Positions 1-8,463 of a stretch of DNA of 64,000 nt are shown here, one piece after another. Positions within the stretch are counted from its first letter, which is position 1. Every line of letters starts with the position of its first letter. The position numbers were made by a program, and so were the translations under genes. The stretch covers positions 1,178,001 through 1,242,000 of the forward strand of contig NZ_WTYH01000001.1 of NCBI RefSeq assembly GCF_009827335.1. Reading direction: 5' to 3'. Under the pieces are notes generated by a model. The model saw only the letters and a list, made by a program, of their open reading frames with translations. It had not been told where the DNA came from and searched no databases. This DNA is from Aurantiacibacter arachoides. Lineage in GTDB: Bacteria; Pseudomonadota; Alphaproteobacteria; Sphingomonadales; Sphingomonadaceae.

Positions 1-134
1 GGCTGTTCCCGGCGGACACCGGCCTCGATGGCGCGCCGCCTGTCGAAACAACCCCGGCGCCCGATGGAAGCTCGCAGGATCGTGCGGACAGCACCGGGCT
101 CACCGAGGATCCGCTTGCCAATATCGGCGAATAA
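1..134 (+). CDS. secG: C-terminal end of a probable SecG (preprotein translocase subunit), partial
   Basis: An open frame enters from the left edge (first full codon at base 3) and ends at a TAA at 132-134, leaving 43 residues. The stretch is rich in Pro, Ala, Asp and Glu, which is typical of the disordered C-terminal tail of alphaproteobacterial SecG. No transmembrane part is visible because the gene is cut by the window. The assignment rests mainly on position: secG lies directly before pyrG in many sphingomonads. The tail sequence alone is not diagnostic, so the gene identity is an inference, while the coding frame is fairly well supported. Confidence 0.5.
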   Translation, partial: LFPADTGLDGAPPVETTPAPDGSSQDRADSTGLTEDPLANIGE

Positions 135-228
135 TCGCCCGGCAATGGCCGTTTTCCCCGCTCTGCGGTGGAAATCGGCGGAAAGGTGCTTGCACCGAAT
201 CCCGACAGGACCTTAAGGGCCAAGTCCC

Positions 229-1866
229 ATGGCGCGGTATATTTTCATCACCGGCGGCGTGGTCTCCTCGCTCGGCAAAGGTCTCATGGCAGCATCGCTC
301 GCGGCGCTGTTGCAGGCGCGCGGCTACAAGGTCCGCATCCGCAAGTTCGATCCGTATCTGAACGTCGATCCGGGCACGATGAGCCCGTATCAGCACGGTG
401 AGGTCTACGTGACCGACGACGGGGCGGAGACGGACCTCGACCTCGGCCATTACGAACGCTTCACCGGCGTGTCCGCGCACCAGAACGACAACATCACCTC
501 GGGCCGCGTCTACCGTGACATCATCGCCAAGGAACGCCGCGGCGATTACCTCGGTGCGACGGTGCAGGTCATCCCGCACGTCACCGACGCCATCAAGGAC
601 TTCGCGCTGGCCGACCAGGGCGACCACGATTTCATCCTGTGCGAGATCGGCGGCACGGTGGGCGATATCGAGAGCCTGCCGTTCATCGAGGCGATCCGCC
701 AGCTGAGGAACGACCTTGAGCCGCAGCAGACGCTGTCGGTCCACGTCACCCTGGTGCCTTTTATCAAGGCTGCGGGCGAGCTGAAGACCAAGCCGACGCA
801 GCACTCGGTGCGCGAACTTGCCTCGCTCGGCATCAAGCCCGACATCCTGCTGTGTCGCTGCGAGCACCCGCTGCCCGAGACCGAGCGGCAGAAGATCGCC
901 AATTTCTGCAATGTGCGCAAGGAAGCGGTGATCCAGGCGCTTGATGCCAGCAGCATCTACGCCGTGCCGCGCCAGTATCACGAGGAAGGCCTCGACACCG
1001 AGGTGCTGCGCTCGTTCGGCATGCTGGGCACGTCCAACCTGCCCGACATGGCGCGGTGGGACGACGTCCTTGATCGCTACGAACATTACGAGGGCGAGGT
1101 CACGATTGGCGTGGTGGGCAAGTATGTCGGCCTGCCCGATGCCTACAAGAGCCTCAACGAGGCGCTGGTGCACGGCGGCATGGCCAACCGCGCCAAGGTC
1201 AGGATCCGCTGGCTGGATGCCGAGGTGTTCGAGCAGGACGATGCGGACATTGCCAGTCAGCTCGAACCGCTTCACGGCATCCTCGTGCCGGGCGGATTCG
1301 GAACGCGCGGCAGCGAGGGCAAGATCGCCGCGGTGCGGTTCGCGCGGGAAAAGGGCGTGCCGTTCCTGGGCATCTGCCTCGGCATGCAGATGGCTTGCAT
1401 AGAGGGTGCGCGCAGCCTGGGCATCGATACCGCCAGCTCGACCGAGTTCGGAGAGACCGCGGAGCCGGTCGTCGGCATCATCACCGAATGGATGAGCGAG
1501 GAAGGGCTGCAGCAACGCTCCGCCGATACCGATCTGGGCGGCACCATGCGGCTTGGCGCCTACAAGGCGAAGCTTGCGGGTAACAGCCACGTCTCGCGCC
1601 TGTACGGCGGCGTGACCGAGATTTCCGAACGCCACCGCCACCGCTACGAGGTCAACTCCGCCTATGTCGACAGGCTGGAGGCTGGCGGGCTGATCTTCTC
1701 GGGCATGTCGCCTGATGGCCTGCTGCCCGAGATCATCGAGCGGCCCGATCACCCGTGGTTCGTGGGCGTGCAGTTCCATCCCGAACTGAAAAGCCGTCCG
1801 TTCGACCCGCATCCCTTGTTTTCGGGATTCATAGAGGCTGCCCTGGCGCAATCGCGCCTCGTCTAG
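229..1866 (+). CDS. pyrG: CTP synthase
   Basis: This 545-residue protein makes CTP from UTP, ATP and glutamine in the cytoplasm, the last step of pyrimidine nucleotide synthesis. The N-terminal synthetase domain begins with the diagnostic [12 protein letters not shown] loop, followed by [20 protein letters not shown]. The C-terminal class I glutamine amidotransferase domain carries the nucleophile Cys in GICLGMQ (about residue 387) and a His-x-Glu pair in QFHPE near the end. The length matches the family. The start ATG at 229 fits the conserved [10 protein letters not shown] beginning. The gene stands alone downstream of the probable secG. Confidence 0.98.
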   Translation: MARYIFITGGVVSSLGKGLMAASLAALLQARGYKVRIRKFDPYLNVDPGTMSPYQHGEVYVTDDGAETDLDLGHYERFTGVSAHQNDNITSGRVYRDIIAKERRGDYLGATVQVIPHVTDAIKDFALADQGDHDFILCEIGGTVGDIESLPFIEAIRQLRNDLEPQQTLSVHVTLVPFIKAAGELKTKPTQHSVRELASLGIKPDILLCRCEHPLPETERQKIANFCNVRKEAVIQALDASSIYAVPRQYHEEGLDTEVLRSFGMLGTSNLPDMARWDDVLDRYEHYEGEVTIGVVGKYVGLPDAYKSLNEALVHGGMANRAKVRIRWLDAEVFEQDDADIASQLEPLHGILVPGGFGTRGSEGKIAAVRFAREKGVPFLGICLGMQMACIEGARSLGIDTASSTEFGETAEPVVGIITEWMSEEGLQQRSADTDLGGTMRLGAYKAKLAGNSHVSRLYGGVTEISERHRHRYEVNSAYVDRLEAGGLIFSGMSPDGLLPEIIERPDHPWFVGVQFHPELKSRPFDPHPLFSGFIEAALAQSRLV

Positions 1867-2198
1867 GTGTCCCGAATTCGAACGACACCCCATCGTTCTT
1901 TACTTAGGTAAGAATACACTTGCGCAAAGCCGAGCAGAGGGCTTACTCTTCATGCTCTGGGCCGGGGGGCGCCTGGCTATCGTCAAAACAAGGCGCCTGT
2001 AACCTTCGGTTCACGAACTTGAGGCCCTATGCGCGCTGCAGGGAAGCGCTGCATTCGGCAGGTTCTTGCCGCTGGAACTGGCTGTCTCTTGCGACCCGGA
2101 CAGCCAATGCCAGAGGCGAGTCGGCGCCTCCAGCGTCGAGGGGGCGGACCTTTGCGGGCCCGCCCCCAACGTCTTCAATCCTGGTGGATGATCGTGGT
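1867..2198. other. Intergenic region between pyrG and the small heat-shock gene
   Basis: I see no convincing gene in these 332 bases. Just after pyrG there is a weak 6-bp hairpin (GGTGTC/GACACC, 1864-1887). Near the right end an 8-bp GC hairpin at 2140-2147/2160-2167 lies downstream of the leftward heat-shock gene. It has no following U-tract on either strand, so it is only a possible terminator. The region contains short open frames with no family likeness. Confidence 0.5.
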
Positions 2199-2672
2199 TC
2201 AGGCGGCGGCCTGGCCGACATCCTTTTCATCCGAGACCACGTTCAGCGTATGGCCGCCGATGGCGATCTTCTTGGGCTTCATCGCCTCGGGCACTTCGCG
2301 CACGAGGTCGATTACCAGCAGGCCGTCCTTGAGGTCGGCGTTCTCCACACGGACGTAATCGGCCAGTTCGAAACGCCGCTCGAATCCACGGTTGGCGATG
2401 CCGAGATGCAGCATTTCGCCATCTGCCTCTTCATCGCGCTTGCGACCCTGCACCGTCAGCAGGTTCTGCTGCGCGGTGATGTCAAGATCGCGCGGGGCGA
2501 ACCCGGCAACGGCCAGCGTGATGCGATAGGCATCCTCGCTCCGGCGCTCGATATTGAAGGGGGGGTAATTGTCCCCGCCGCCCGCGCTGCGCGTGTTGTT
2601 CTCGAGCAGGTCGAAGATGCGGTCGAAACCGACGGTCGAACGGCGATAGGGGGTAAGATCGAAACGATTCAT
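2199..2672 (-). CDS. ibpA: Small heat-shock protein (Hsp20/IbpA type)
   Basis: This 157-residue cytoplasmic holdase binds unfolding proteins during heat stress. It has the IbpA-type N-terminus (MNRFDLTPYRRSTVGFDRIF) and an alpha-crystallin domain from about residue 35 to 125 (PPFNIERRSEDAYRITLAVAG to a FERRFELADYVRVENADLKDGLLVIDL segment). The A-G-F signature and the beta-strand pattern are conserved. The ATG at 2672 was chosen because AGAGGA lies just upstream and because it gives the exact family N-terminus. The leader contains a predicted RNA thermometer and an RpoH-type promoter, listed separately. The gene is divergent from grxC. Confidence 0.95.
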   Translation of the reverse strand: MNRFDLTPYRRSTVGFDRIFDLLENNTRSAGGGDNYPPFNIERRSEDAYRITLAVAGFAPRDLDITAQQNLLTVQGRKRDEEADGEMLHLGIANRGFERRFELADYVRVENADLKDGLLVIDLVREVPEAMKPKKIAIGGHTLNVVSDEKDVGQAAA

Positions 2673-2676
2673 GAAA

Positions 2677-2728
2677 CAAATCCTCTGTTGAGCAATTTGA
2701 CCTAAAGCGGACCCTGATGGCATCCGCG
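2677..2728 (-). promoter_or_regulatory. ROSE-type RNA thermometer in the hsp20 5' UTR
   Basis: On the minus strand the bases just before the ATG form a hairpin (2677-2699): CAAAU pairs with AUUUG, then UGCUC pairs with GAGG around an AACA loop, leaving one bulged G. This places the Shine-Dalgarno AGAGGA opposite UUGCU, the hallmark of ROSE elements. A second short hairpin lies upstream (GCGGA/UCCGC, about 2706-2726). ROSE elements are established temperature sensors of hsp20 genes in alpha- and gammaproteobacteria. The assignment here is from hand folding. Confidence 0.75.
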
Positions 2729-2734
2729 AAAGCG

Positions 2735-2762
2735 AAATAGGTGCCGGGCAAGCGGTTTCAAG
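2735..2762 (-). promoter_or_regulatory. Predicted RpoH (sigma-32) promoter for hsp20
   Basis: The minus strand reads CTTG (2762-2759), 17 bases, then CCTATTT (2741-2735). This matches the alphaproteobacterial RpoH consensus CTTG-N17/18-CYTATNT. The implied transcription start near 2729 gives a leader of about 55 nt, just long enough to hold the two hairpins of the thermometer. Confidence 0.7.
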
Positions 2763-2797
2763 CTTGTCCAGTGACGGAAAATAACAAGGAATTGCGC

Positions 2798-3061
2798 GTG
2801 AGCACACCCAAGGTCGAGATCTATACCAAGGCGTTCTGCGGCTTCTGCCACCGCGCCAAGCGCCTGCTCGACGAGAAGGGCGTGGACTACATCGAGCATG
2901 ACATTTCGATGGGCGGGCCCAAGCGGGAGGAGATGCTGCAACGCCGGCCCAACGCGCGCACGGTGCCGCAGATCTTCATTGACGATAAGGCCATCGGCGG
3001 ATCGGACGATCTCGCCGGGCTGGAACGCGATGGCAAGCTGGACGCGCTGCTCGGCCTCTGA
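2798..3061 (+). CDS. grxC: Glutaredoxin 3 family protein
   Basis: This 87-residue cytoplasmic dithiol glutaredoxin reduces protein and mixed disulfides with glutathione. The redox centre is C-G-F-C at residues 14-17, a variant of the usual CPYC. The cis-Pro motif TVPQIFID (about residues 58-65) and the GGSDDL glutathione-binding turn follow. The start is GTG at 2798: AAGGA lies 7 bases upstream and the length then equals the family norm. A longer in-frame opening from 2741 would run back across the hsp20 promoter and was not used. It probably forms an operon with the amidase gene 15 bases downstream. Confidence 0.93.
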   Translation: MSTPKVEIYTKAFCGFCHRAKRLLDEKGVDYIEHDISMGGPKREEMLQRRPNARTVPQIFIDDKAIGGSDDLAGLERDGKLDALLGL

Positions 3062-3076
3062 CATGCGGGCCGGGAC

Positions 3077-3904
3077 ATGACCCGTATCGCCCTCTTGCAG
3101 ATGACCTCGGGCATCGACCCGCTGGCCAACGCGCAAGCCATCGCCAGCGCGGCTGAACGTGCCGCGGGTGAGGGCGCGGCGATGCTCTTTACGCCAGAGA
3201 TGGCCCTGCTGCTCGATCGCGATCGCACGCGGGCGGCGGATCATGTCCTGCCCGAGGGCGATAATCCGGCGGTTGCCGTGGTGGCAAAGGCGGCGTCTCG
3301 CCACGACTTGTGGATCACCCTCGGGCTGCCTGCAATGCGAGAGGACGGGCGCTGGGTCAATCGCACCCTGGTGTTCGATAAAACGGGCGACGTCGCGGCG
3401 CGGTACGACAAGATCCACATGTTCGATGTGGCACTTGCCAGCGGCGAAAGCTGGCGGGAATCCGCCGCCTATGCGCCTGGAAACGACGTCGTCACGGCAG
3501 AGGCAACGCCGGTCGGCCGGCTCGGCCTCACAACCTGCTACGACATTCGTTTTCCTGCCTTGTTCGAAGAACTTGGCAGGAAAAGCTGCGATGCGATCGC
3601 CATACCCGCCGCCTTTACCGTGCCCACGGGCACCGCCCACTGGCATCTGCTGCAACGCGCCCGCGCGGTAGAGGCAAGTGCCTTCGTGATCGCCGCTGCG
3701 CAGGTTGGCCACCATGCCGACGGGCGAACGACCTACGGCCACTCGCTGGTGGTTGACCCCTGGGGCGAGGTGCTGCTGGACATGGGGGCTGACAACGCGG
3801 GGCTTGGCCTGTGCGACGTCGATCTCGATCGCATCGCGGAGACTCGCGCACAACTGCCCAGCCTTGCGAACAGGCGCGTCATCCCCAGATCGGACGTGTC
3901 ATGA
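3077..3904 (+). CDS. Carbon-nitrogen hydrolase, Nit1/NitFhit-like (probable deaminated-glutathione amidase)
   Basis: This 275-residue cytoplasmic amidase belongs to the nitrilase superfamily. The catalytic triad is visible as Glu41 (in TPEMA), Lys112 (in DKIHMFD) and Cys154 (in TTCYDIRFP). The CYDIRFP context and length point to the Nit1 branch, whose members repair deaminated glutathione. The location directly after grxC fits a glutathione-related job. The stop overlaps the start of the next gene by ATGA (3901-3904), so the two are probably translationally coupled. Exact substrate is an inference; another omega-amidase-type substrate is possible. Confidence 0.88.
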   Translation: MTRIALLQMTSGIDPLANAQAIASAAERAAGEGAAMLFTPEMALLLDRDRTRAADHVLPEGDNPAVAVVAKAASRHDLWITLGLPAMREDGRWVNRTLVFDKTGDVAARYDKIHMFDVALASGESWRESAAYAPGNDVVTAEATPVGRLGLTTCYDIRFPALFEELGRKSCDAIAIPAAFTVPTGTAHWHLLQRARAVEASAFVIAAAQVGHHADGRTTYGHSLVVDPWGEVLLDMGADNAGLGLCDVDLDRIAETRAQLPSLANRRVIPRSDVS

Positions 3905-4389
3905 TCGTTTACGACCTCTGCTGCGCGCACGACCACCGGTTCGAAGGCTGGTTCGGCTCCTCTGCCGATTTCGATTCACAGAAGGCGCGTGGGCTTCTTG
4001 CCTGCCCCACCTGTGGTAGCGAACGGATCGGGAAAGCCCCCATGGCCCCGGCAGTGGGGCGCAAGGGCAACCGGCAGGAGGTGCGAGCCCCGGACGTCCA
4101 TAAACCTGCCGCTACGGTCAGCGACACGTCGATAGCCAATGTTCCGATCCCGCCGCAGGTGGCGCAAGCCATGGCGAAACTCGCCGAGGCGCAAGCCACT
4201 GCCTTGAAGAACAGCACCTGGGTCGGCAAGGAATTCGCCGAGCAGTCGCGGGCGATGCATTACGGTGAGCGTGACCATGCGGCAATTCACGGGCAGGCCA
4301 GTTCAGAGGACACTCGGGCATTGCTGGAGGAAGGCGTGCCGGTCGCTCCCCTGCCGTTCCCGGTTGCTCCGCCCAAGGACCTGAACTGA
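3901..4389 (+). CDS. DUF1178 family protein
   Basis: This 162-residue cytoplasmic protein begins MIVYDLCCAHDHRFEGWFGS and carries a CPTCGS motif near residue 35. Together with the upstream Cys-His residues this suggests a small zinc-ribbon-like head. A Pro/Ala linker and a helical C-terminal half follow, with the conserved VGKEFAEQSRAMHYGE segment typical of DUF1178. The biochemical function of the family is unknown. It overlaps the amidase gene by four bases and is the last gene of grxC-amidase-DUF1178. The ATG at 3901 is chosen over upstream in-frame codons that lie within the amidase gene. Confidence 0.93.
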   Translation: MIVYDLCCAHDHRFEGWFGSSADFDSQKARGLLACPTCGSERIGKAPMAPAVGRKGNRQEVRAPDVHKPAATVSDTSIANVPIPPQVAQAMAKLAEAQATALKNSTWVGKEFAEQSRAMHYGERDHAAIHGQASSEDTRALLEEGVPVAPLPFPVAPPKDLN

Positions 4390-4400
4390 CGCGTCAGAGA

Positions 4401-4477
4401 TGGTGCGCCCGACAGGATTCGAACCTGTGGCCCCCGGATTAGGAATCCGATGCTCTATCCTGCTGAGCTACGGGCGC
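4401..4477 (-). tRNA. tRNA-Arg (anticodon CCT)
   Basis: The minus strand gives a 77-nt cloverleaf. The 7-bp acceptor stem is GCGCCCG/CGGGCGC with discriminator A and an encoded CCA (4403-4401). The D-arm, a 5-bp anticodon stem with loop TTCCTAA, and a T-arm with GTTCGAATC are all present. The CCT anticodon reads the rare AGG arginine codon. Confidence 0.97.
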
Positions 4478-4534
4478 ATCCGGTTTTGACCTAGTCGGGC
4501 ACCGCGTCACAGACAACCGCCAACCGCACAAAAG

Positions 4535-4568
4535 AAAAGGGCCCCACCCGCAGGTGGAGCCCCCTTTT
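4535..4568 (-). terminator. Rho-independent terminator of the TonB receptor gene
   Basis: A 10-bp stem (4539-4548 with 4553-4562, one G-U pair) around a 4-base loop is followed on the minus strand by TTTTCTTTT. It lies 27 bases past the receptor stop. A T-run also follows on the plus strand, so it may work in both directions. Confidence 0.85.
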
Positions 4569-4588
4569 CTCTTGCAGTCCTGATCCGA

Positions 4589-7500
4589 TCAGAAGCGCGC
4601 GTTCGCACCAAGGTAGAAGCGGCGGCCGTTGGTATCGTAGAAACGGCCATCGTAGCTGCCGCCGGGCAGGGTGGGGCCCGTCCCGTCGAGCGATGTGTTC
4701 ACGTTGCCGAGCGGCGGGCGTTCGTTGAACAGGTTGTCGACACCGAAGCGGATGTTGAAGTCATCCGTCACCGCGTAGGACCCGTTCAGGTTGAACTTGT
4801 TGTAGCTGGGATAGCCGGTCGTCGGCGTGGGTGCGCCAAACTGTGCCTCCGTAGCGTCCTCAACCGAAGGCAGATGCTGCCACTGGATGGCGGCATAGAG
4901 CGGGCCGACGTTGTAGCCCACGGTGCCGAGGATGCGGTATTCGTAGACACCGGTATTGAGGCCGTTTTCGCCCGTGCCCAGCGTGCCGGTGTAATCGACC
5001 AGCGGGATGATCCCGGCCAGCGCCGTCGATTCGAAATCGATCAGGTAGTTGGCAAGGAAGTTCAGGCTGACCGAACCCGGCCCGAGGTCGAAACCCCAGT
5101 CCAGCTGTACGTCAACGCCGGACAGGTGGAACTCGCCGGCATTGGTGTAGGTCCGCTGCACGTTGCCCAGGTCACCCGTCTGCGCGTTGCGCGGCACGAG
5201 CTGGCAGGCAACCGTATTGGCGGCGGCCACCGGATCGCTTCCGGCCAGCGGATTGAGGAACGGATCGAAGCAGCTCTGCAACGCGGCTGCCACGGTCTGT
5301 TCGCCGATGGCATCCTCGACCGAAATGTCGAACCAGTCCACCGACAGGCGGAAGCGGCGCAGCATCTCCGTATCGAACGGCGAGGTGACCACGACGCCCG
5401 CTGTCCAGGTATCGGCCTTTTCCGGCTGCAGGTTGGGGTTGCCCACCGTTGTCGGGAAGGCAAAACCGAAGGTCGAGGGGTTGTTGGCCCCTCGCACGAA
5501 GGCACCGGTGACCGGGTCCCGCTGGTAGAAGAACGCAGCCGATTCGCCGGCGAAGCCCGGACGATCCGCCTGGCCCTGCAGCACGCGGCAGATGGCCTGC
5601 ACGTTCGCCGCGTTGGCATTGGCGGGGTTGGCCGAGAACGACAGCGGATTGTTGATGGCGCAAGGATCGCCCGCGGTGTTCACTGCAAAGGTTTGCTGCG
5701 CCGAAAGGAACAGCTCGCCGATGTTCGGCGCACGTTCCGCCCGGTTGTAGCCGCCGCGGAACCGCAGCCAGTCCGTCACCTCGAGATCGCCCAGGATCTT
5801 GTAGGTATAGCTGGTGCCGGTGGTCGAATAGTCGGAGACACGGCCGCCCAGTTCGAGGTTGAGCTGGTTGACGAACGTATCCGACAGGATCGGGATGAGC
5901 ATTTCGCCGTAGAGTTCGTGAACGTCGAAACTCGCATCCACGTTGCCGCTCGGATAGATGCCCAGCGCCTGGTCCTGGAACGAACGGCCCTGCGTGGTGA
6001 GGGTGTCGTTGTCGAACTGGAACTGGACCTCGCGGAAGCTGGCACCAACCGCGATGCCGAGCTCGCCCGCTGGAAGATCGAACAGGCTGCCGGTGACGTT
6101 CGCCTCGGCGATGGTCTGGGTGACTTCCGACCGGTTCTTGAGGTCGGCGCGGGTCGCCTCAAGGCAATCCTCGCTGAAGCCTTCGGTCGGCGGCTTGAAC
6201 AGGTTGAGACCCGAGGTGCAGGTTGCTCTCGCAGCACCAAAGCCACCGAACGCCGCGTTGCCGGTGGCACTGAAGCCACGGCCGAAATTGCCGCCGTTCA
6301 GCACGGCCCGCAGGCGGTTGAGCGAATAGATGCCCGTCTGCACGGCGTAGGTCGACGAAATGCCGTGGCTGACGAAGGCTTCCCAGTTGAACGTGGTGCT
6401 GGGGATGGAGCCCTCGAGGCCGGCCGTGAGATTGTAGGTGGTGACGTCCGTCGTCGTTTCGCGATTGTCAGGCAGCAGGGCCTGGATCTGGAACGGCGCG
6501 GTCGGATCGGGCCGGCTGTTCAGCAGGGTGACCAGTTCGCTGGGCAACTCGCTGTCGGCAATCACCCGGGTCTCGCGGATGCCGTCGTTGTTGGTATCGC
6601 GGAACCGGTCCACGATGACGCCCCAGCCGCCGGTGATTGGGCCCGGTTCGTTGCGGGTGAACGTCTCTACGTGGCTGAACAGGCCTTGCGCAAACACGCC
6701 GATGGTATCGTTGATCTCGTAATTGCCGCGGGCGAACACGTTGTAACGCGTCAACGGCAGGATCAGGTAAAAATCGGTGTTGTTCTGCGAGATCGTGCCG
6801 TTCGAAGCGCGCAGGTACGGCAGGCCATCGTCGGGCAGGTTGAAGCGGTTGTTGCCGAAACCGCCGAAGTTGGAGGTGAAGGCCGTGCCGTCGGGTTGGA
6901 AGAACACGGTCTGCCCCGGGCGGCTGCCCGCGGCGCCCGCACCAAACACGGTGGCATAGTTGGGCAGGTTGGTACCACCGAAGTTCACGCCCGGCGTATC
7001 GAGGAAGAACTGCGTGCCGGTGATGGTCGGGTCCTGCCAGAGGTCGGTGTACCAGTCGCGGTCGCGCTGGAAGTTCGCCTCACGCGTGTTGATCGACATG
7101 GCCAGCGACACGTTGCCGCGCCCGTCGGCGAAGTCCGAACCCATTATGCCGGAAAGCTGGTATTCGAAGTTGTCGCCTTCCTGCGTGATGCCGAGCTGGG
7201 CATCGAGTTCCAGCCCTTCGAAATCCTTCTTCAGGATAAAGTTCGTGACACCGGCCACGGCGTCCGCACCGTAAGTGGCCGAGGCACCGCCCGAGATGAT
7301 TTCGACCCGCTCGATCGCGGCGGCGGGGATGGTGGAGATGTCGACCACGCCAGAGGCGTTGCCGGGCGTGCCGCGGCGGCCGTCAAGCAGCACCAAGTTG
7401 CGGTTGGCGCCGACACCGCGCAGTGAGACGGTGGCCGCGCCGGGCGTGTTGGTCGCCGTTGGCTGGATGTCGCCGCCGGCGGTTGGCGTCTGCGCCGGCA

Positions 7501-7789
7501 CGAACTGCGGCAGGCGGTTGAGGTTCTGTTCGATGGCGGAGGTGGAGGACTGCTCCAGCAGCGCCTCGTCCACGGTTACCATCGGGCTGTTGGAACTGAA
7601 ATCGCCGGCGATGCGCGATCCGGTCACGACGATGCGGCTGTCCTGTTCGTCATCTAGGATGTCGGCGCCGACTTCGGCGTCCTGGTCCGGTGTATCCTGC
7701 GCCATGGCCGGCATGGCAAAGGCGAGGGTGCCGGCGCCGCCGGCGAGAAGCAGGGCCTTGAAGACCTGCTGATTGTTAAAATTCCTCAC
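4589..7789 (-). CDS. TonB-dependent outer-membrane receptor
   Basis: This 1066-residue protein imports a substrate across the outer membrane using TonB energy. A signal peptide ends at AMA-Q (about residue 30). A TonB-box-like IVVTGSR segment (about 53-59) is followed by a plug domain (about 65-190, with ASATYGADAVAGVTNFILK). A 22-strand-type barrel ends in an aromatic residue (FYLGANARF), as required for barrel assembly. Start is GTG at 7789 with GGGAG 6 bases upstream. The plug lacks the Cys-rich or carbohydrate-specific features I could use to name a substrate. It is transcribed away from the double-MarR regulator across a 0.67-kb gap. Confidence 0.95.
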   Translation of the reverse strand: MRNFNNQQVFKALLLAGGAGTLAFAMPAMAQDTPDQDAEVGADILDDEQDSRIVVTGSRIAGDFSSNSPMVTVDEALLEQSSTSAIEQNLNRLPQFVPAQTPTAGGDIQPTATNTPGAATVSLRGVGANRNLVLLDGRRGTPGNASGVVDISTIPAAAIERVEIISGGASATYGADAVAGVTNFILKKDFEGLELDAQLGITQEGDNFEYQLSGIMGSDFADGRGNVSLAMSINTREANFQRDRDWYTDLWQDPTITGTQFFLDTPGVNFGGTNLPNYATVFGAGAAGSRPGQTVFFQPDGTAFTSNFGGFGNNRFNLPDDGLPYLRASNGTISQNNTDFYLILPLTRYNVFARGNYEINDTIGVFAQGLFSHVETFTRNEPGPITGGWGVIVDRFRDTNNDGIRETRVIADSELPSELVTLLNSRPDPTAPFQIQALLPDNRETTTDVTTYNLTAGLEGSIPSTTFNWEAFVSHGISSTYAVQTGIYSLNRLRAVLNGGNFGRGFSATGNAAFGGFGAARATCTSGLNLFKPPTEGFSEDCLEATRADLKNRSEVTQTIAEANVTGSLFDLPAGELGIAVGASFREVQFQFDNDTLTTQGRSFQDQALGIYPSGNVDASFDVHELYGEMLIPILSDTFVNQLNLELGGRVSDYSTTGTSYTYKILGDLEVTDWLRFRGGYNRAERAPNIGELFLSAQQTFAVNTAGDPCAINNPLSFSANPANANAANVQAICRVLQGQADRPGFAGESAAFFYQRDPVTGAFVRGANNPSTFGFAFPTTVGNPNLQPEKADTWTAGVVVTSPFDTEMLRRFRLSVDWFDISVEDAIGEQTVAAALQSCFDPFLNPLAGSDPVAAANTVACQLVPRNAQTGDLGNVQRTYTNAGEFHLSGVDVQLDWGFDLGPGSVSLNFLANYLIDFESTALAGIIPLVDYTGTLGTGENGLNTGVYEYRILGTVGYNVGPLYAAIQWQHLPSVEDATEAQFGAPTPTTGYPSYNKFNLNGSYAVTDDFNIRFGVDNLFNERPPLGNVNTSLDGTGPTLPGGSYDGRFYDTNGRRFYLGANARF

Positions 7790-8463
7790 GATGTGCTCCC
7801 TTCACATTGACCGTCCGGCCGGGTCGCGGCCGTCCGAGGTTTCATCCCCTACCGGGCGACGCGTGGCGAACGGCGGGCAATCTCTCTGGTTGCCGCCGCG
7901 CGAAGTGCGCAGTTCCGGGTTGATAGCTGAATCGATCGAGGGTCAGGCAAGCGCGGCCCGGCTGCAAGAGCCGATGAGCCATCGCGCTGAATCGCGCTAC
8001 AAGCATGCTGTCCTCCCCAGGCGGCAACAGGAATCATTCTGTCGTCCGCTCCCTCATCGACATATGGCGCAAGATTGATAGTGTCTAGAGTTGCCCGCAC
8101 GCACTTTGTGAAAAGGGTCTGCGAGGGGCGGCGCATGACCTGCTGCCAAGCTGAAAAACGTGTCATTTACCATTGGCCTCGCGGTTTGTTTTGGCGTGGT
8201 AAATGGCGCAAATCAGCCAATGCGCGAGTGTTGGCCTTATCGTCTCGATCGTTAGTGTTGCACGGCTGCATCGGTTACCGGATTCGTTGCGGCGCGGCTC
8301 GTTGACCCTGTCCGGTTTTGCTTTTTCGGCGATCTGACGCTTGCCGGATGTACAAAACGGAAGGCGACAGGCGGCCAAAATGCGACCTGTTCAATTGCCG
8401 CCATGTTGATTAGGGCAGGCAGCAATGAAACCCGCACGCGATCGCGGGGGGCGGAGGATTGCA
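7790..8463. other. Long divergent intergenic region between the TonB receptor and the MarR-like regulator
   Basis: No convincing gene is seen in these 674 bases, only short frames without family features. The region must contain the promoters of both flanking genes. It also holds the interleaved inverted repeats listed separately. The base composition drops towards AT between about 8030 and 8240, consistent with a regulatory zone. Confidence 0.6.
8164..8222. promoter_or_regulatory. Interleaved inverted repeats, possible operator
   Basis: CATTTACCA (8164-8172) is repeated inverted as TGGTAAATG (8197-8205). CATTGGC (8171-8177) is repeated inverted as GCCAATG (8216-8222). The two pairs share bases at 8171-8172. 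The site lies in the divergent region next to a MarR-type regulator, so binding by that regulator is plausible but unproven. Arms this short can arise by chance. Confidence 0.3.

Noticed and set aside
17..230. Possible mobile-element or repeat signal near the left edge
   Set aside because: Only an ordinary secG-like tail and pyrG leader are present; no inverted or direct repeats.
100..1893. Long minus-strand frame opposite pyrG, starting within or next to it
   Set aside because: It mirrors the third-codon-position bias of pyrG, has no recognisable motif and no ribosome site.
2140..2167. GC-rich 8-bp hairpin downstream of the hsp20 gene
   Set aside because: There is no U-tract on either strand, so I did not list it as a separate terminator.
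4874..7426. A very long open frame of about 850 codons on the plus strand, antisense to the TonB receptor
   Set aside because: In GC-rich DNA the strand opposite a real gene often stays open. The predicted protein is Arg/Gly/Glu/Val-rich with no domain, and the receptor gene on the other strand is unmistakable.
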